Position numbers and translations under genes: made by a program
Shown: in pieces, positions 63,945 through 64,000 of the stretch
Numbering within the stretch: position 1 is the first letter of the stretch
How the letters are laid out: every line of letters starts with the position of its first letter
NCBI GenBank assembly: GCA_001890945.1
Contig: MLAX01000003.1
Location: 372,001-436,000 of the forward strand
From: Alphaproteobacteria bacterium AO1-B
GTDB taxonomy: Bacteria; Pseudomonadota; Alphaproteobacteria; Rhizobiales; Stappiaceae
Length of the DNA stretch: 64,000 bases
Direction: 5' to 3'
Notes under the pieces: generated by a model
Told to the model about the DNA's origin: nothing
Seen by the model: only the letters and a program-made list of their open reading frames with translations
Database searches by the model: none

Positions 63945-64000
63945 TTTTGGGTCGCCTCACATCCGTACTCTTTACACACCGGTGATCTCAGGCAGCTTTT

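Overview
The window reads as chromosomal DNA of a marine alphaproteobacterium. My best guess is the Hyphomicrobiales, near Stappiaceae (Roseibium/Labrenzia/Stappia). The base for this is a frcRBCAK-type fructose operon, a giant growth-pole-ring-like protein typical of polar-growing Rhizobiales, several TRAP transporters, an alphaproteobacterial CheZ, and gene pairs known from marine and rhizobial bacteria (plcP-agt, dgcN-dgcA). No rRNA, tRNA, insertion sequence, phage or CRISPR array was seen. Genes are dense and intact.

1-13.3 kb is a carbon block, almost all on the minus strand. Three tandem glycine-zipper lipoproteins are followed by pgi, a PilZ gene (plus strand), eda, edd, zwf, then fructokinase, frcA, frcC, frcB and the ROK regulator frcR. 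Together these import fructose, phosphorylate it, isomerise it to glucose-6-phosphate and send it through the Entner-Doudoroff pathway. A TTAAATCGATTTAA-type palindrome precedes pgi, edd and zwf, so one regulator not encoded here probably controls all three. The frc genes lack this site.

13.7-26 kb is mixed: adenine deaminase, a DUF3592 membrane protein, an orphan AAA ATPase, a FadD-like acyl-CoA ligase, a DMT exporter, an orphan CoxL-type molybdoenzyme subunit and an HD-GYP phosphodiesterase with a long insertion. 26.2-31.9 kb is a TAXI-TRAP transporter with a LysR regulator and a tartrate/malate-type dehydrogenase. 31.9-34.6 kb holds a short SbmA/BacA-like transporter, another DMT transporter and a stand-alone AsnC ligand domain.

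34.7-37.6 kb is a TPP-riboswitch operon: riboswitch, a 26-codon leader frame, thiM, thiD and, unexpectedly, a TakP-like TRAP binding protein with no permease. 38.2-43.6 kb holds a FadL porin, an SDR protein lacking the catalytic Tyr/Lys, a plcP-agt lipid-remodelling pair with a possible Pho box, and a threonine dehydratase-like enzyme. 43.9-46.6 kb has a globin-coupled chemoreceptor facing CheZ. 46.7-49.9 kb has an MFS transporter and the dgcN-dgcA pair for D-glutamate. 50-54.6 kb is an Mla/MCE lipid transport operon. 54.6-58.2 kb is a DctPQM TRAP operon divergent from a MarR regulator, with a clear palindromic operator between them. 58.2-63.9 kb encodes the 1899-residue coiled-coil protein.

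The most interesting points are the thiamine operon (riboswitch, coupled leader frame, orphan TRAP binding protein), the three-site Entner-Doudoroff operator, the growth-pole-ring-like protein with exact 11-residue repeats, and strong hairpins placed just after all three binding-protein genes that have a downstream permease gene.
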